Below, in pieces: positions 26,273 to 41,900 of a stretch of DNA of 64,000 nt. The stretch comes from Strongylocentrotus droebachiensis (taxonomy: Eukaryota > Echinodermata > Echinoidea > Camarodonta > Strongylocentrotidae): the NCBI GenBank assembly GCA_035222895.1, contig JAVYIG010006812.1, positions 47,474 through 111,473 of the forward strand. The letters run 5' to 3'. The position numbers and the translations under genes were made by a program. Below the pieces are notes generated by a model that did no database searches, had not been told where the DNA came from, and saw only the letters and a program-made list of their open reading frames with translations. Numbering within the stretch: position 1 is the first letter of the stretch; the number at the start of each line of letters is the position of its first letter.

Positions 26273-29200
26273 TCTTTTTGTCTGTTTCTCTCCCCTTCTC
26301 TCTCTTCCTCTATCGAATACCATTCAAGACTGAATTCCTGTTTTGGGGGACCAAACTCTGAATCATTTGTGGGATAACTAACAAATTCTTCTTTCTACTC
26401 TTTTTTCTCCCTCTTTGCAGGAGTACATGCGCATCATGCCACTGTGGTAGAGAAGACCATGACATCATACATGATAACCTAGTTACTGTTTTTGAGAGAT
26501 TAAATATTCCAATTGAGGACCATGCACAGCTACAGAGGACTAAAGAGAAGGCTCTGGCCCTAGGCTACTCATGGGTCCCACAAGGCCTATCTGTTACTAA
26601 GGTAAGTAATCTCTCTCTCTCTCTCTCTTTCTCTGTCCCCCACCCGCCAGCCCTCCCTCCCTCCCTCTGTCCCTCCCATCCTCCCTCTCCCTCTGCCTCT
26701 CTCTTTGTCACTTTTCTTTATTTCTCTTTGTGCTGTCACAATTTCAGGTTGACGATACTAAACATTTGCTGAAGAACACTGGGGTTATAAACTGGGAACA
26801 AAAAATTGAAATGTCTTTTGACACACCATTTTTACAGTACTGAAGCAGACTTTACACTGTTTTATTTGTCGCGAATGAAATAAGTGAAAAGAGCTTGAAT
26901 CTTTCTTGGAGGCATTTTCAAATTCATCCATCCATTTTACTCTGCATGTTCAGTAAGTCAAGCTTTAGGGTTCAAGTGTTTCAGGAAATAATTGAGGTGG
27001 GGGAGGGTATAAGACTGCTAAAGAGAAAAACTTGGTGATTATTCATTTTTGCTTACTGATGATTCTTTGTTTTTTCCCTGAAAATACTCTACTGTGAAAC
27101 AAGAGCATTATATTTCATAAATTCTTTACTATCCTCTTTTTTGGTTGTTTGTAGATTGAGGATTTCATGAACTCATTACCCAATAATCAAATTCCAAGAC
27201 TACATACGCCGGGTGAGAAGTACCGAGACAGGCAGCTGATCATTCAGATCCCTAAACAAGATGTCTCGGAAGAGTTCTGTCACTTCCTTGGTGATGCGGC
27301 AACCAATGAAAGCTTCACGCAATTCCTAGAGTTACGAGATGAAACAGCGTTCGGGATCGGCAAAGTCAAAGACTATTTACCTCAAGATACGGTGAGAAGC
27401 ATTTACATGGCACTCTTTATTTTCACGTCTTATTTACTGAAAGGAATTTCATAGTAATAGTTTTGAAAATGCTCTGAAAAATTTGTTTGCAACTTCTCAA
27501 ATAGTAGGTCATACTTGTATTTTTTAGTGCAATGTGATTGTTGTAGGCAGTGCAATTAAACATTAGCAATGCCCTTTTCTTCTCTAGTTTGCCTGTTTCT
27601 AAGATCACCTAAAGAGAACATCATAACCATATTGCAAATTAATCTTTAACCAGCATAATATGAGAGTGGATGTGTATAAATTAAAGTGTTTTACTGTCAG
27701 CATGCCTTAGAAATTATGTCTATGACTGACATTTATTATTTGTTGCTTTTGAGATTATTATAATTGATTGATTTGTTTCTTTGTTAGGAATGTTTCAAGT
27801 GTGGAGGAGAGATAGAAGCAGGAGAGATTGGTATCTTTGTGGATAAGATGGAAGAGGAGGCTTGCTGCTGGCATCCATTCTGTTTCACCTGTAATACATG
27901 TGAAGAACTACTGGTTGATACAGGATACTTCTTCAGGGATGGACAGATCCACTGTGAACGGCACTATGCAGAATCCATAATGCCCCGCTGTGCCTCATGT
28001 GATGAGGTAAGTTCACATATGATGAATATGTGTGTTGATTTGAAGAGCTGGAGGGGAAGGAGGTGATGTGATGATGATAACTGGAATCATGGGTTCACAT
28101 TCTAAAAATATACATATTTAAATAGAATTAAGTGGTTGACACTAGACACTAGACCTAAATTAAGGTAAGACCACTTTCAAAAGTATGTATGTAACGTAAT
28201 GATGTTGCGATTAATGACATTTGTGAGAAGTAGGATTGTGTTGTCATGATGACGAGTAATGATATCGATTGTGATAATGACGAATGTGATGACTGGGGAT
28301 ATTGATGAAGATGATGATGCTAATAATGATGGTGATGATGATGATGGTGATGATGGCTTCTTTTTTAGCACTGGTATCTGCCTCTGCTGGGCACTCATAG
28401 CGGTTAATTGCTCTCAAATGTCTGACAAACTTAACTGTCCTTAGTCAATTTGTCAGTTTCAACGTTTAAAAGTTGATTTCCTATGATACTCCTCGTTGGC
28501 ACTTATAATGTTGTGGTAGCTTTGCATTAGGAAATATTACTAACAAAGATGATGAGGGGAAACTGCATTTGTATTTGGGTAAAACAGTCATTCCTGTATT
28601 AAACAGTATCAGCTTTGATGAATAAATTAAACCAGTATACTTCAGTATGAATAGCATGTTACCTGTGAAATCTGGTATTGACACAGTAGGTATTTTGGTT
28701 TTCATCATGCATACCGGATGCAAGGGCATTGAAATGGGTCCTCTATAAGGAAGATTCATCTTTCTGCAATGCTGCCCTCTAGTGACAACATAGTCCAACT
28801 TCTGAAAGTTTGCCTGAACAAACAGTTGATAAAATATGATAGAGAAGAGAAGTGAGCACCTGGAATAGTATGGAAAGAAGAGAGAAATTTCACGGAGAAG
28901 CGGTATTAACCTTTCCAGTTTCCAGGTTAATATGGAGGAGAGCATCTCTGCCCTAGCTGTTTACACCTTCCCCTCGATCCCATGGGACTTCTAACGTGTC
29001 ATCTGATATAAGAATGTTGTTGAATCTGTTAATTAGAGCGTTGAGTCTCAGTGGTATGATGATGATGATGAGAGCGTAGGTGTTCAGGGAGGGGTTACCA
29101 TAGTGTCTAGTGGATGCAGTTCTCTAAATCGATTTATCCAGCTGCTCTCTGACATTTCTACATTTTCATCACATTACAGATTGTCTGGAGTTCTCTCACC

Positions 29201-32200
29201 TTAGCAATGATAATATACAGATTTCATTTTTCTTCTTTCTTTTTTCTTTTTTCATTTTTTATGTAAAATATTGGATAATTTACAGATTTCATTTTTCTTC
29301 TGTAGGGCTACACACTGAAAGAAATTGCTCTGTGGAACAATTTTTGCTCAATCTTGTCTCAATTTTAATTAAATTTTGAATATAGAAGTTTTCTGTAATA
29401 AAGCATTTCCGTGTAGGGTATTTTTTTTCATATAAATTTACAATGAGTTAATGGCCTTTAGAATCAAATACAAATTATTCTATCTTACTTCTACTTATTA
29501 TATTTTCCTTGTCTTTGTATAATAATTCTTAGATTAGTAATCTTTGATCCCACATATCTTTACCTTACTTTTCATATTTCTTTTTTGATATCATCAGTAC
29601 GGAAAGTGATGAATAAGTGATAAGGTTTGTAGGGTTTAATCAAGATGTATTTATGGATAATGCTTAACTAACATTCCCCATCACTATTTTTTTTTTAAAT
29701 TAATTACCATCTTATTATAAGTACATGTATTTGTTTATTCTTTAGCACATTTTAAAGTATGTTATTGCTCCAAACCATTACCGTTATTCTAAACTTAACA
29801 TGTCATTGTTGGATCAGGGAAAGTATTAAACATACTCATTGCATCTGTGTTAATATCTAATCATCTAGTATTCTCCTATAAATACAATTAAATGGGTTCA
29901 TTGTTGGTAGGAAGAGGCTATACCCTAAATCCCTAAGCTACACAGGTACATTATTTTTAATGGAGAAACCAGCTTCCCCATTTTGTAGGTTAGGATAAAC
30001 AAGGCTATAGCAATAATCACCAACACCATGGATCAATTAACCTATTTATTAAGAGGCCAAACATTTTGATATCAATTAGTCTTCAGTCTGTTGATGAGGA
30101 TATGATGATCATGGAATGAGGTCCCATAGGGGTAGGAGGAAATAATTGTGACCACCCACAAGCTATTCTCAAGAAAAACACCTGTCCTTTGTACGCTCAA
30201 ATATTGATTGGACCTACATAATTGATTATAGAGAATGATATTATAAATTTATTTTCGATCATGTCTATCTACTGAAGATGTTGAGTTACTATTTCAACTC
30301 TGCTGACAAGCTTCAGCCAAAGACATAGACTGTTATGTTTCAAAATATTTAAATCCTTGTTACTCTGAATGATCATTTTATGTGTTATATATATCTAATC
30401 TGTGTCGGTGGATGAAGAATCTAATTTATTATCAGTGTCTGTCAGATAGAAAATGTATTGTATGTTCGGTATTAGCCCTTATCATTTTACACACGGTTAC
30501 TCCCTTTGAAGCTCCAAACAGTCGGAATAACTCTGCTCGTACATTTCATAAATATACCAATTATATACGTAAGATCCTAACACTTTGCATAAGCCTGAGA
30601 ATACCAGTAAAAGTAGGAGCATTAAATTGATTTCACATCCAAAATGAATCTTACGATTCTTGTAAAATTCTGATAATGTAAAGTGTGTAAGTTACAAGTG
30701 CGAATCCCATTTTCTTAAAGACAAAGAGACAAAAAGACATGATACAGAGGTCTCTCTGCATCTTTCTTTTCATGAAGATTTATGTCATCATTCTTTAAAC
30801 GTGGTACTAATTGATAGTGTGGACAGGCTGTAGGAGTTCCAAAGGGAGGATAAGATGTCTGTTCTACTCCAGTCCTTCCATCCATCCATCCATAAGTCTA
30901 GAACATCTCAATCATTCTAACCTAGGAACAATCAAATGTCACAAGTCAGATCTAACTCAGAGCACAGTCTGGATAGTAATGAACCATAATCATGTCATGT
31001 GATGATCAAGGATGAACTGTGATTGGTTGGTTCTCGTCATGTGCCCTAAAGTTGGAAATGTGATTGGTTAGTTTTCTCATGTACATGTAATACAGGGTTA
31101 AAGTCTGATACTAAGATTAAAGTTTGATTGCTCGTTGATGATTTGATGATTAAAGGTCGATCGATTGTTCAGATGGGTAAATTTTTATTATTGTATCATA
31201 TGCTTTGAATTCAATTCAATTCAATTCAATTCAATTCAATTATCATATTTTTACTTACTCCTCCTGATTTATCCCCCTGCAACTTTTCAAATCACAGAAG
31301 ATGCATTTTAATTAGCCCAAGATATATTTTTAGTAATTATGATCAAGGGAAACTAGATAATCAATAAATAGCTGGCTAGTTAAGACAAGTGGCTCAAACA
31401 TAGTTTACAATGTAGCTCAAGTTGCTTTGGTCAAGTTTGTGAAATAACCCACTATTTGCCCATGATGGACCCTGCCTTCACGTATGCCCCTGCATGCATG
31501 TTTTGTACACACACTGAAATGCTTCCAGGGGAGTGTTTCACAAAGACTAAGATCGACTTTAAGTTGAACTTAACTATGGCAGGCCGTTCATGCCACGTTT
31601 TCTCTCACCATTTCCTGGCATTGGTCTCTCAAGGGACGTACAAATTATGGTCACAAAAATCTACTAAGTTTGAATTTGTTGATAGTTCATTATTGAAGGA
31701 AAATCTATTATCTAAAGATCATAATGGTGAGAGCAACCAGTGGCATGAACGGCCTACCAAAGTTGTCTCCAACTTAAAGTTGATCTTAGTCTTCGTGAAA
31801 CACTCCCCAGCTTGGTCGTGAGGAGGTAATGAAGCCCATCTCTTGTGTCATACCTGCACACTTACGACCTTGACCCTGATAGATAGCTGTGGTGTCATGC
31901 CTGGTCATATACTTGACAAATAGACCTCCGAAGACAGCAGGAGGTTAATTGGTTATTAGTCAGTCACTTCTTCACCTTCTTCATCTAAACAATTTGTATA
32001 TATGTACATGAAATAGCAACATTGAATTTCTTTAATACCGCAATGTTAACTTTTTGAAAAACTAAGCGTGAGATATTTGGGGTATAGAACTGTGAACATT
32101 GCATGTTATATTAAATTGAAATCATAATGAAATGATAGATCGAAAGGGCTGTCAAGTTTCTTTCTTTTAGAGAGATGAAAAGAAATCTGTACTTTGTTTT

Positions 32201-32417
32201 AAAATGAAGTTGTCTGCTTGTATGGTTGTCTACCTCTATGTTTGTTTTCCCTTCTGGTTGTTTTTAGATATCTTTGCAATTGTCTTTTGATTTATCTTAA
32301 TTTTTTGATTAAATTAATTGTATTATCGGGTATTTTTTTTTAAAGAATTAATATATCACTCACTATTACTCATGAAGTCATATCTCATACCACTCTCTGT
32401 ATCTGTCTATCCATCTA

Positions 32418-32459
<42 letters not shown>

Positions 32460-35400
32460 TCTCTTTCTGTTGCCCCCCTCCCATCCTTCTCTCATGCCCT
32501 ATCTTTCTTTTCCCTCAATCTATCCTTTCATCCCCTCCCTTGCTCCCTCTCTTTCTCTTTTTTCTCACATTTTTCTGCCCTATCCCCCTCTCCCTCCGTC
32601 TCTTGTCTGCTCCATCCCCTCTCTCTCTCTCCCTCCCTCCCTCCTTCCCAAGTCTCTTTCCTCCCCTCTCTTTCCCCTCTCCTACTAGATACCATACATG
32701 TATCACATTCTCCCCTTCCTTTGACACAAGCCTAAAGCCAATCTGCTCATGTTGTGCAGTTATTTGTAAATCAAAGTTGATTAACTCAAGATAGAACAGA
32801 CTTCATGTAGGCTAGCTAGCCACTGCCCTTAACCAGGGAACCAAGGATATGTGAGGCAACCATCTTTGCACACCACCCTAAACTCAGATATCATCCTCTC
32901 TCTCTCCTGCCACGATCGTATAGTCTCCTCATTATAACCCTTCCTCATTATTATGCTCATGAACTATGCTACACGTAGGAGTAGGATATTATTTGAATGA
33001 TGGAGATTTGCAACCCTTGGCATTGCTTTACAATAATCCATTGTCAAAATGATCAGTCATGTGATCCTAGCCATAATCATTTAAGAGAAAGGTCTGAATC
33101 TAGACTATGAGACCGTGCACTTCTCTCCTCTCTAGCTAGAGGTCCCCTTTTGCACCCGGCACTAAAGAGTCCGGGTTGGTATCCAATCTCTACCTCCACC
33201 ACTGCAAGATGGATCATCCCTCATGCTCCCCCGTGTGTCTGGTAGAGACTCTAAGGAGTATGTGATAGGAGAGTCATCCTTCTTATACACCTGCTACAAA
33301 ACAAAAGAAAAGAGAGGGTCGCGGTGTGCAAAGAATCTGATGATAAAGTCATCCCTCGGAGCCAGTGATAGTAGAGGAAACCAATGAGGACTAGGTACTG
33401 ACTGAGCATCTATCTACCAACCATCGTTCCTTCACTCCTTCACTCCGACCAAGGTGGGAAGTTCAGAGAACGCCGCGCCTGGGCTATTTCCTCTTTCCTG
33501 AACACCAGCCAAGTTTTGTTTTTCTTGTTGTGCAATCTTTGTTTCCTTGGACTTATTAGTGGGTCATATTAAGACCACAGGGAACTACCCGATAAAACCA
33601 GACTTGAGAATTGATTCTTCTATCATTTCTGGTGAGTGCTCATATATCTTGTACTCTTTTCTAAATCAATTATCTTATCTCTTATCTTATTATTACATGG
33701 GACCATTACTTTGTTATTTTTAATCACACTGAAATGATATCACGTTTGTATTGTTAACAGGCCACTTTTCATCACCTTTGACTCAGGTCCTGCAATCTAC
33801 TATAAATGTAATCTTATTAATAGGTATAAAACTTCAGAGCTTGGTAGATTTTAAACGGAAATACAGCTCGTTAATTGTACAATATTTTCCTTTCTTGATT
33901 ATTGAATATCTCATTCTTGAACAATTTACTATCCACATTTCAAACGGTCATTTATCAACTTATCAAGTTTCATCTGAATGATCTCAAGATACAACCTGCA
34001 ATTACTATTTGTTGTATCATCTTTTAATATTTCGGCTAAATATTTTATATTACACTTATTCTACTACTGTTGGCTAACCTTGAGATCCAGTTTCCACTGT
34101 AACTACTATGCCTAATAACTACTATAACTTGCTCAATTCAAGAATACACATGCTAGCTATTTCTGTATAAATATCCGCATATCCTGCTTGGATATATTGG
34201 TTTTACTTCCCTAATATGTAGGTGTACGGAGTAGGGAAAATCACCTTTCAATATTGCTTGGTGCGAGACCCTAAATGACCCAGCGTGAGAGTAATGAATA
34301 TTGGCCACATTGGTTCTGAATCCTCGCCACATACCATCTTGCCCCTCCCCCCTCCCCCCTCCCCTCCCCATCTCGTACCCTATGGTTTAGTGGAGGTACA
34401 TTGTTGAACTATAATGATACATACCAAGCATTCTTATGAATCTGGCATGAATGTTTGCCTCAATCAGGTGAGAGAGTCCTTTCACTTCTTGCCATAGGTT
34501 GTAACCAAAAAATTAATCTGTATATCTGCCGTGCTAGAGCAACATTGTGCTTTGTAACTTGAGGAGGGGGGTGGGAGTATGAGCAATGAAATGTCTGTGA
34601 CACTTTTTGTACTAGTTGCTTGATCATCAGAATAATAGGTTTGAACATGTTGTAAGAGTAACACATTGCCCTTTTATTATCATGCTAGTGCCTGTGCCTT
34701 GGCTCGTTCAATATAAAGTTGACCTTTATAATAGATTCTCAGCGATCGTAAACCAGACACCAAACTTAATTACTGTCCTTGCCATCCAACACATGCCTGC
34801 CTAGCTCATCCTTTATGGCTTATTAGCTAGAACAATTAGTGTTGATAATTGCTATAGGGGCACTTATCTAACTTCAACAACTAATGTTTATGGAAGGCTT
34901 CTCATGGGAACTTGCAGTTTGCATTCCAATTACACACAAACAAAATCATATTAGGTCATTTCTTATGAATTCACCAGCTTCAGATTGAAGAAAAACATTT
35001 CAATAAGCTTGTCATCAGCGACAATAATATCTTGACAGGTATGATTACCCATTGTTTACTTATATTGATGTATGATCAAGAGTGCAGGAGCTGCATGTAT
35101 AAAAACAGATGATGGTCTTAACACGGAGAGGTGTAATGAGAGCTTTTGGAGTACCTGCATCCTAGCTGACCTAAAAGAGAACCTATACCTGCGTGGGTGA
35201 CCTTAAGAAAGCAGAAAGCAACCCATCTTGATCTCATATAGCATCATCTCTACCTCGCACTATAGGCCTATCGATCAGAGTAGCAGACTCGGTAATTGAC
35301 TCTGATAGTAGAGGTCATTTACGACTACCCAGCTCAGTATGAACTTTTGTCAGACAAACACACATCAACTACATGACTTGAACTTGTTAAAGAAATTTGA

Positions 35401-37622
35401 AGGGTACCGATGTAGAAAAGAAATTACATAAGAAGCAAAAGAATGTTTCCTTTAACTCTTTGCCAGCTATTGTCAACTAATGGAACATACAGTAGTAGTA
35501 GATTACCACTTACTACATTTGTCACACACTCAGTGTATGTGTAACATAATTATACACCTATAATTTGTGACAGTTTCTGGTTTTGATATACAAAGTGAAT
35601 AAGGTGTTAATGTACTTTAAATTACTTTGATGACATGTTCAGGAAATAATTGCAGTGTTTACTTCTCAAAGACACAGTCCCATTAAAGGCCTGATCAGTT
35701 GAACAAGGAAATGGTAAGAAATGACTATTGTGACTTGACTCTGCATTATATGTTTTGAAGATAGCTCCTTCTGGAGTACTCTCAATAAGAGATTTCTCTT
35801 CAAAATAAAAACATATCCAGAAATAGAAACATCTTAAGTGTCTTCTATAAATATCCAGGCCGACTGGCCACACATGATCTATGAAAACAGAATGAGTGGT
35901 ATCAGAGAACAGAGTATTCATTTCCAAACACAAGCACTCTTCAATCTGATCTATTTCTAGAAGGTGTTTGAACCCAAACAAATGGGAAGAGATATAGGTC
36001 TCCACAATGTGGATCTAACCTTCAGAATGGTTATCTTGCTAGCAGGCTGGATAAAGAAGAGCACCCATTAGTATCATACACATTGAAAGTACAGGTGCAC
36101 TGTAGCCACTTCTCTCATGTATACTCTCAAAATCATAGCATCACAGCTATCTATATTTACGGCTGCCTATGTATTGTGGACGAACTGTTCCTTGGTTTTG
36201 GCATGTGTGTAAATGTATATTGAGCGATATAGTTCTCTTGTAAGTTGGATGCAATGGATTGATCTTTGGCCGAGATGGAAGCTTGAAATTGGCAAGTCAG
36301 TGTCTATGGTGAGAGAGACATGCTATCATCTTGAAGGGCAGGGAAATAGGATTGAGAATGTCATATGGTTAAATCAATAGATAACTGTCTGCCTTACAAG
36401 GATGTCTATAGCCTTGTAGTATGGTCTGCATTGTTTAATATACGGAGAAATATTCCTTATAGTTCTATCTTTTGATTGGTAATATATTTGGAGTACATCC
36501 CCTCGGCCCTCTCTGCTGTTGGTAAGTATAAATCTATTAGCATTGATCGATAGGTACTCTCGTTTGTTTGACTGACATGTGCGATCATTGCCTATTAGTT
36601 TGTTTAGTCTAGATTACAAATGAAAACAAATGATCGAGTAATGGTGATATACTGTTGGGGGTATATTTTATATCAACAGATTAACATTGTTTGATTGATT
36701 ACACTTGACTGCTATAGAACATGAGTGAACGCTTGTTGGTAAATATGGGGAAGACCTAGGGTTTTACATCATATCTGAGGGACTTGATAATTGTGCGATT
36801 TAGTGCATTATGACCTATGTATTTTCCCCATATATTTCTTCAATAAAAGTGGAAATCTCTTAATATATATTGCCAATGACTAAATAAATAATTATAGTGA
36901 TACCAAAAATATTAAAAATCCTTGATCATATCAAGGGATTTTTCATGTGTTGATGAAATAAATGGACAAAAAATGTATATCCATTGTGTTACCTTGCACA
37001 ACATAGCCCAGTTTTCTTGATGGATGCCCTTTGAAAGGGAACTTTCACATTTTCTTGGTTTTGAAAGTGGAGTCTCCCAATTAAAAGACCCCTGCCTCCT
37101 CAAGTGACTTGTTATGTTTGAATAATTTCTGTCATCCTCAGTCATTTATTTCTATAATTGATTTTGAATGGTTTGGCACATTTTTGATACCTTATTAGGG
37201 TAAAGTTTGTAAGAGATTTGATTTGATTTTGTTTCATCTGTTCAGAGCAAAAGGGCATTATCTCATATACTTTAAAACAGAGCTAACAGCCTTCTGTCTC
37301 CAAATAGATCATTTTGATAGGCCTTTGCAATTAGGGGATATTATATTTTAGAGAAAGAAGGGCTCTAATGTTCACATCCCTTGCATAGGTTATTATCCTA
37401 ACTATCACTCAGTAAACAATGTGCGTAGGTGTGTATTGAATGAATGAAAAGGACATTCTACCACCACATTCTAGTCTACGTGAATCACAACTTCCCAGAA
37501 ACGCTACCAAGGTACAAAGTCTGTGACATCAATATCAAAGCCTGAGGAAGAAGAATTTTAGTTTCCGTTGTTACAAGCACTTGCAAAACACCCACCTCTC
37601 TCCCACTCTCTCTCCCTCCCTC

Positions 37623-37666
<44 letters not shown>

Positions 37667-37703
37667 CCTCCCTCCCTCCCTCCCTCTCTCTCTCTCTCTC
37701 TCT

Positions 37704-37743
<40 letters not shown>

Positions 37744-38904
37744 ACTTTTATCCTTGTTGCTGTCTTGTACATATTAATCATATGACATTTAAGCTTGTTT
37801 CTATAGAGGTGGAATTAGCTTGAGAAACCACAACAGATCATTGATGTTTACGAGAAGGACTGGAAGTATTCATTTGTTACTCTCAATAGTACAAAGCAGT
37901 GATTTCAAAGAGGGAGGTCTATCTATTGTGTGGTCGTTTTCTACCTTCAATGAAGACAATTTGTTCTTCATTCTGTATAAACTCCTTTCATTTGTGTATG
38001 CTTGATTACTGAAGAAGGCTGTTCATCATAGCTGTGTTTTTATTACCTTTTGGAACTGCGGGATCTTGGACAGATATTTGAAGTAAGATCTGTATCTCTT
38101 TGTAATTCTGGATTTGGATACCATAGAGACTTTGTATATATTACTCTCTTGCTATTTATTTCCTCCAGCAAAGTGAACGTATGTTTTGTTACTGTACATA
38201 TCATATTCAGGGTTTTGAATTGTTAGAAATGATGGGTATTATATCTATTTTTTTTAGAATAGAAATTATTAAAGATTAATTGATGTAGTGATTTGTGAAA
38301 TGACATATCTACCTAGATCTAGGCTACCTTAGATTTACTCAAAAATCTAGATTAGTCTGATTAATCTTCTTCTGAATACACTGTGCAGAGACATATTGTC
38401 ATCTTCTCTTTTCTCAGTATTTAATATTTTTCATCGTCTTCTCCCTCCCCCAAATTCTGTTTCCCCTGTTATCTGCCTTTGTCTCTGTCTGCTCTCTCTA
38501 TCTATCTTTTTAAAAACTTTATGGCTGTAATAGCACTGCGTTTAATTTTCTTCTCATTTATTTGAGTAGCACACTTATAATGTGCCCTGTAAAAGCCCAT
38601 CTTCATGCAGTCCTGCTCACTCCCTAGACATGTCTCTGATTACCTGCTATGTTTGATCATACAGAGTTATTAATAGCTTGTCCATCTCATCTGATCTCCT
38701 CAGATAGGATCAGGTGGTGGTGCTAATGGTGTTCTATTTATACCTCTTTTAATCCATGCATTGTTTTATACATTGGGACCACTTTGGTGTCAGGTATGAA
38801 TTAAAAAAGGACTGTTTAACAACTTGCACCCGTGTTTAGATTGTGCATAGATTTATTATAAAGTGCAAAGGCATAGACAAAAGAATATTATGGTCAAGAT
38901 TGTC

Positions 38905-38940
<36 letters not shown>

Positions 38941-41900
38941 AGAAGGGGGATGGTGGGAGAGATATAAAGAGAGTATGTAAATGGAGTGTCTAAAAGAAGG
39001 GTAGATGGATAGGTGGGGAGAGAAGGAGAGAAAGAGAGAGAGAGAGTGACAGTGACAGGGAGGTGCATGGATCATAGAGACAAAGAAGTTTAATAGAGTA
39101 CAGGAAAGGATATACAAAGTCAGATAAATGAATACTAAAAGTATACTGTTTCTTTTGAAGTCTGAAAAAAATCAGACTAAGGATTACACAGCCTGTAGAC
39201 CCAGACAGATCCTATGTCACTCAAGGTCATAGCAGGTCAAATGAGGTCATGTTATTCTGAGTCATGGGTAGAGTTGTGTTTACAAACAGAGAGTGACCTT
39301 AGATGACCCCGAGTGTCAACATGCTTGTGTTACCCGCTGACTGTGCTGTAGGTATGTGAGGCTCTCTGATATTCTGATTGAAGTATATAGAAGATACAAC
39401 AACTTTATTTAGAAAACCACCAAAGAAGGTGTGTTGTTTGTTAATTTTCTCTATTGATATTAGCTCCAATGTTTCTAGGCTGCAAACATCGTTAGAATGT
39501 AATCCATACCATGGACAGTGAATGAAAATGAAACCAGGTTTGATATAAAGTCATGAGACTGGAGCATTTTATTACAATCACACTTATGTGGAATAAATGA
39601 GATTTGATCATGATATTGTTTCCAAGATAAGAATATCTAGGTCACTCCACCTTACTCCACTTTCACTATCATTTTACAACTTGGCATAGACTGGAGTATA
39701 TGAGTGGATGTTTTCTGTTTGAGTTTCAGATGATGTACTTTAATGGGATTCTGTTAGTTCCCTCAAATTAGCATATTACATTAGACTACATTGTTTATTC
39801 AGATAACGGTATCATTGTTAATTACTCACAGATGGAGAGAAGAAGGGGAAATTTGTATCCTTTGTACTAGAGCTCACATTTTTTGTTTACAGTATATAAG
39901 GCACAATGCTTGGGCACTCAGATCACTTACATATTTTATGCCTGAGCCCTCGTAATGTCATTGTCAGCCAGTGCACTGAGGGAAGGGGTGGGCAAATATG
40001 TGTCTGTAGACCCTCCCCCCCCCCCCCCCTTCCAGACAGTACACTAGTGATATGGATATGTGAAATCATGGAAACATACACAAATATACTACTGTAAACC
40101 AGGAACTGTTTTGACCTGAAATGTCATGAATTATTTGTTAACAATGATCTTGTTTGAATTGCTCAAGAAATTTGGCAAATTCCACAATGTCACTGTTGAC
40201 TATAGTGTTGTACTATAATCACTTTACAAGTACATCATGAACCTTCGTGAATGTATACCACTGGTAAAATTTGTGAAAGCGTCATAAATGTATGCAAATG
40301 TTTCTGTTGCTATAGTAATGACTTCAAGATACATGTCAATATGTGAAATTGAGAGTTTGAGATCTGAGACATACACCCACATATTTATTCTTTTATGTTT
40401 CTATCTACTTACATCCTGCAGTCTTGTTTGTTTTTTCTAGACACCCTATAGTCTGACTAGGTCATATCCTGTAAATCATATCTTTAATGTTCCACCCACT
40501 CTTCATCATAAATCAATCGTCATCAAACTCTTCTCTCCATTAAAAAAAAACTTGATTTAAAGGTAATAACTTCACATGGTTGAAAGTCCCTTCATTTGAG
40601 TGAATGGTATGGAAAGATACCACAAAGTGTTGGGGGAAAATATATAGATATAGTGGGAAATTTGAAATGAAGATGAATATGATTTATAGAATTTTTAAAA
40701 TATATTTGTGTTAGTGTATTTCATGTTCATTAGTATTAACCATGATCCATGTATAAAAGAGTCATGACATAATAGTAATACTTCATTCCTATTTCATTTC
40801 TTAAATGTGGATCATTGACTGTAAACCTACTGTGCCTCAAATTCCTTGAAATATGGCTAGTCATGATTTAAACAAAATTATGAAGGAGTATTTTATGGGA
40901 TCAGTTTTGAATTGATGTAACCTCGTGACTAGCTTTGTTCAGATCCCTACACAGACAGCTTACACCTTCAATCTGAGATGGTCTTTCCTACCCACATCCA
41001 TAACTTTTGAGGAGACATACTTTTATTTTGTTATACTTCAAATAGGATTAGACTCATTAAAGGAAAGAGTATCATTGGTTGACAGTTTTCTCAGAGAGAA
41101 ACCAAGTGTTCAAGGAGTGTCTCCTTTTTGCAAAATAATAATTTTGTTAATTATAATTAATCTATTATGATTTTTCTAAGAAATAAAAACAAGGTCATTT
41201 AACAATTGTTCCTTGGAAGAAACTACATGTCATTATACAAGTTAAAACTAGACTGATCTCATGCTCCAAATACATGTTTGCATTGACTTTTAGCACTCAG
41301 TGATGATATATGTATTGAAAACTGGTTGCAAGGTGAACTATGTGAGATATGTCTCGTCACTGACCTGGTATTGAGCAACGATTTACATCAGATATGATAT
41401 GTCTGGTATTCTAATACCTCTCATACTCCTGTTTCTAATAAAAATGAGTTTATAGAGCGTGACAATGAGGTGATATTGCTATCTTCAAGTTTACTTTCTA
41501 TTCATGCTTCATGTGAATCAGATACATTTAAGAGTTGCAATGTAGGCCTATTACACAACTGAAAGAAATGGTCACTCTTATTCCATCACCCCCCCCCCCC
41601 CCCCCCCCCCCCATTGCCATGTAATAACCAGCATCTCAGTCATTGACTTTTCTTTCTCACTCCATCTGTCTTATTATTAATTCCAGACCCATCCCCTTTT
41701 CTTATATAAAGGTGAATGATTTTATCCCTCCCCCCCCCCCCCCCCCCCATCAAGTATATCCCAGATTCATCTGTCTATCCCTATACTTTTCAAATGCTCC
41801 ATCCTTGATTATATCCACCTGTACATTCATCTGCCCTCCATCCATCTCTTCCTACATTCATCCATCTGCCTATCTATCCATCTCTTCGTTCATCCATCCA

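Larger units (their letters stand above)
2187..26420 (+). other. Lmpt: intron 1 of the visible gene, 24.2 kb
   Basis: Large intron between the Cys-rich exon and the PET exon. Listed separately are MITEs (2731, 15573), mini-palindromes (4008, 4187), an L1-like fragment (6682-7534), a 3.4-kb foldback (8390-11797), a tandem 20-mer (11991), a LINE 3' end (12392) and the DIRS/LINE nest (16860-26075). Stretches 2975-4000, 4240-6670, 7546-8389, 12640-15570 and 16085-16859 show no gene; they hold only CT/GA tracts, a 15-base G run at 5073, a 26-base C run at 6468 and an ATT run near 15451. Confidence 0.75.

Noticed and set aside
28481-28945. 154-codon minus-strand frame in the 17.8-kb intron
   Set aside because: No domain, composition like the surrounding intron.
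31456-31821. 121-codon frame
   Set aside because: Falls across a palindromic MITE.
35622-36005. 127-codon minus-strand frame
   Set aside because: No recognisable domain, no splice or family signal; AT-rich intron sequence where such frames occur by chance.
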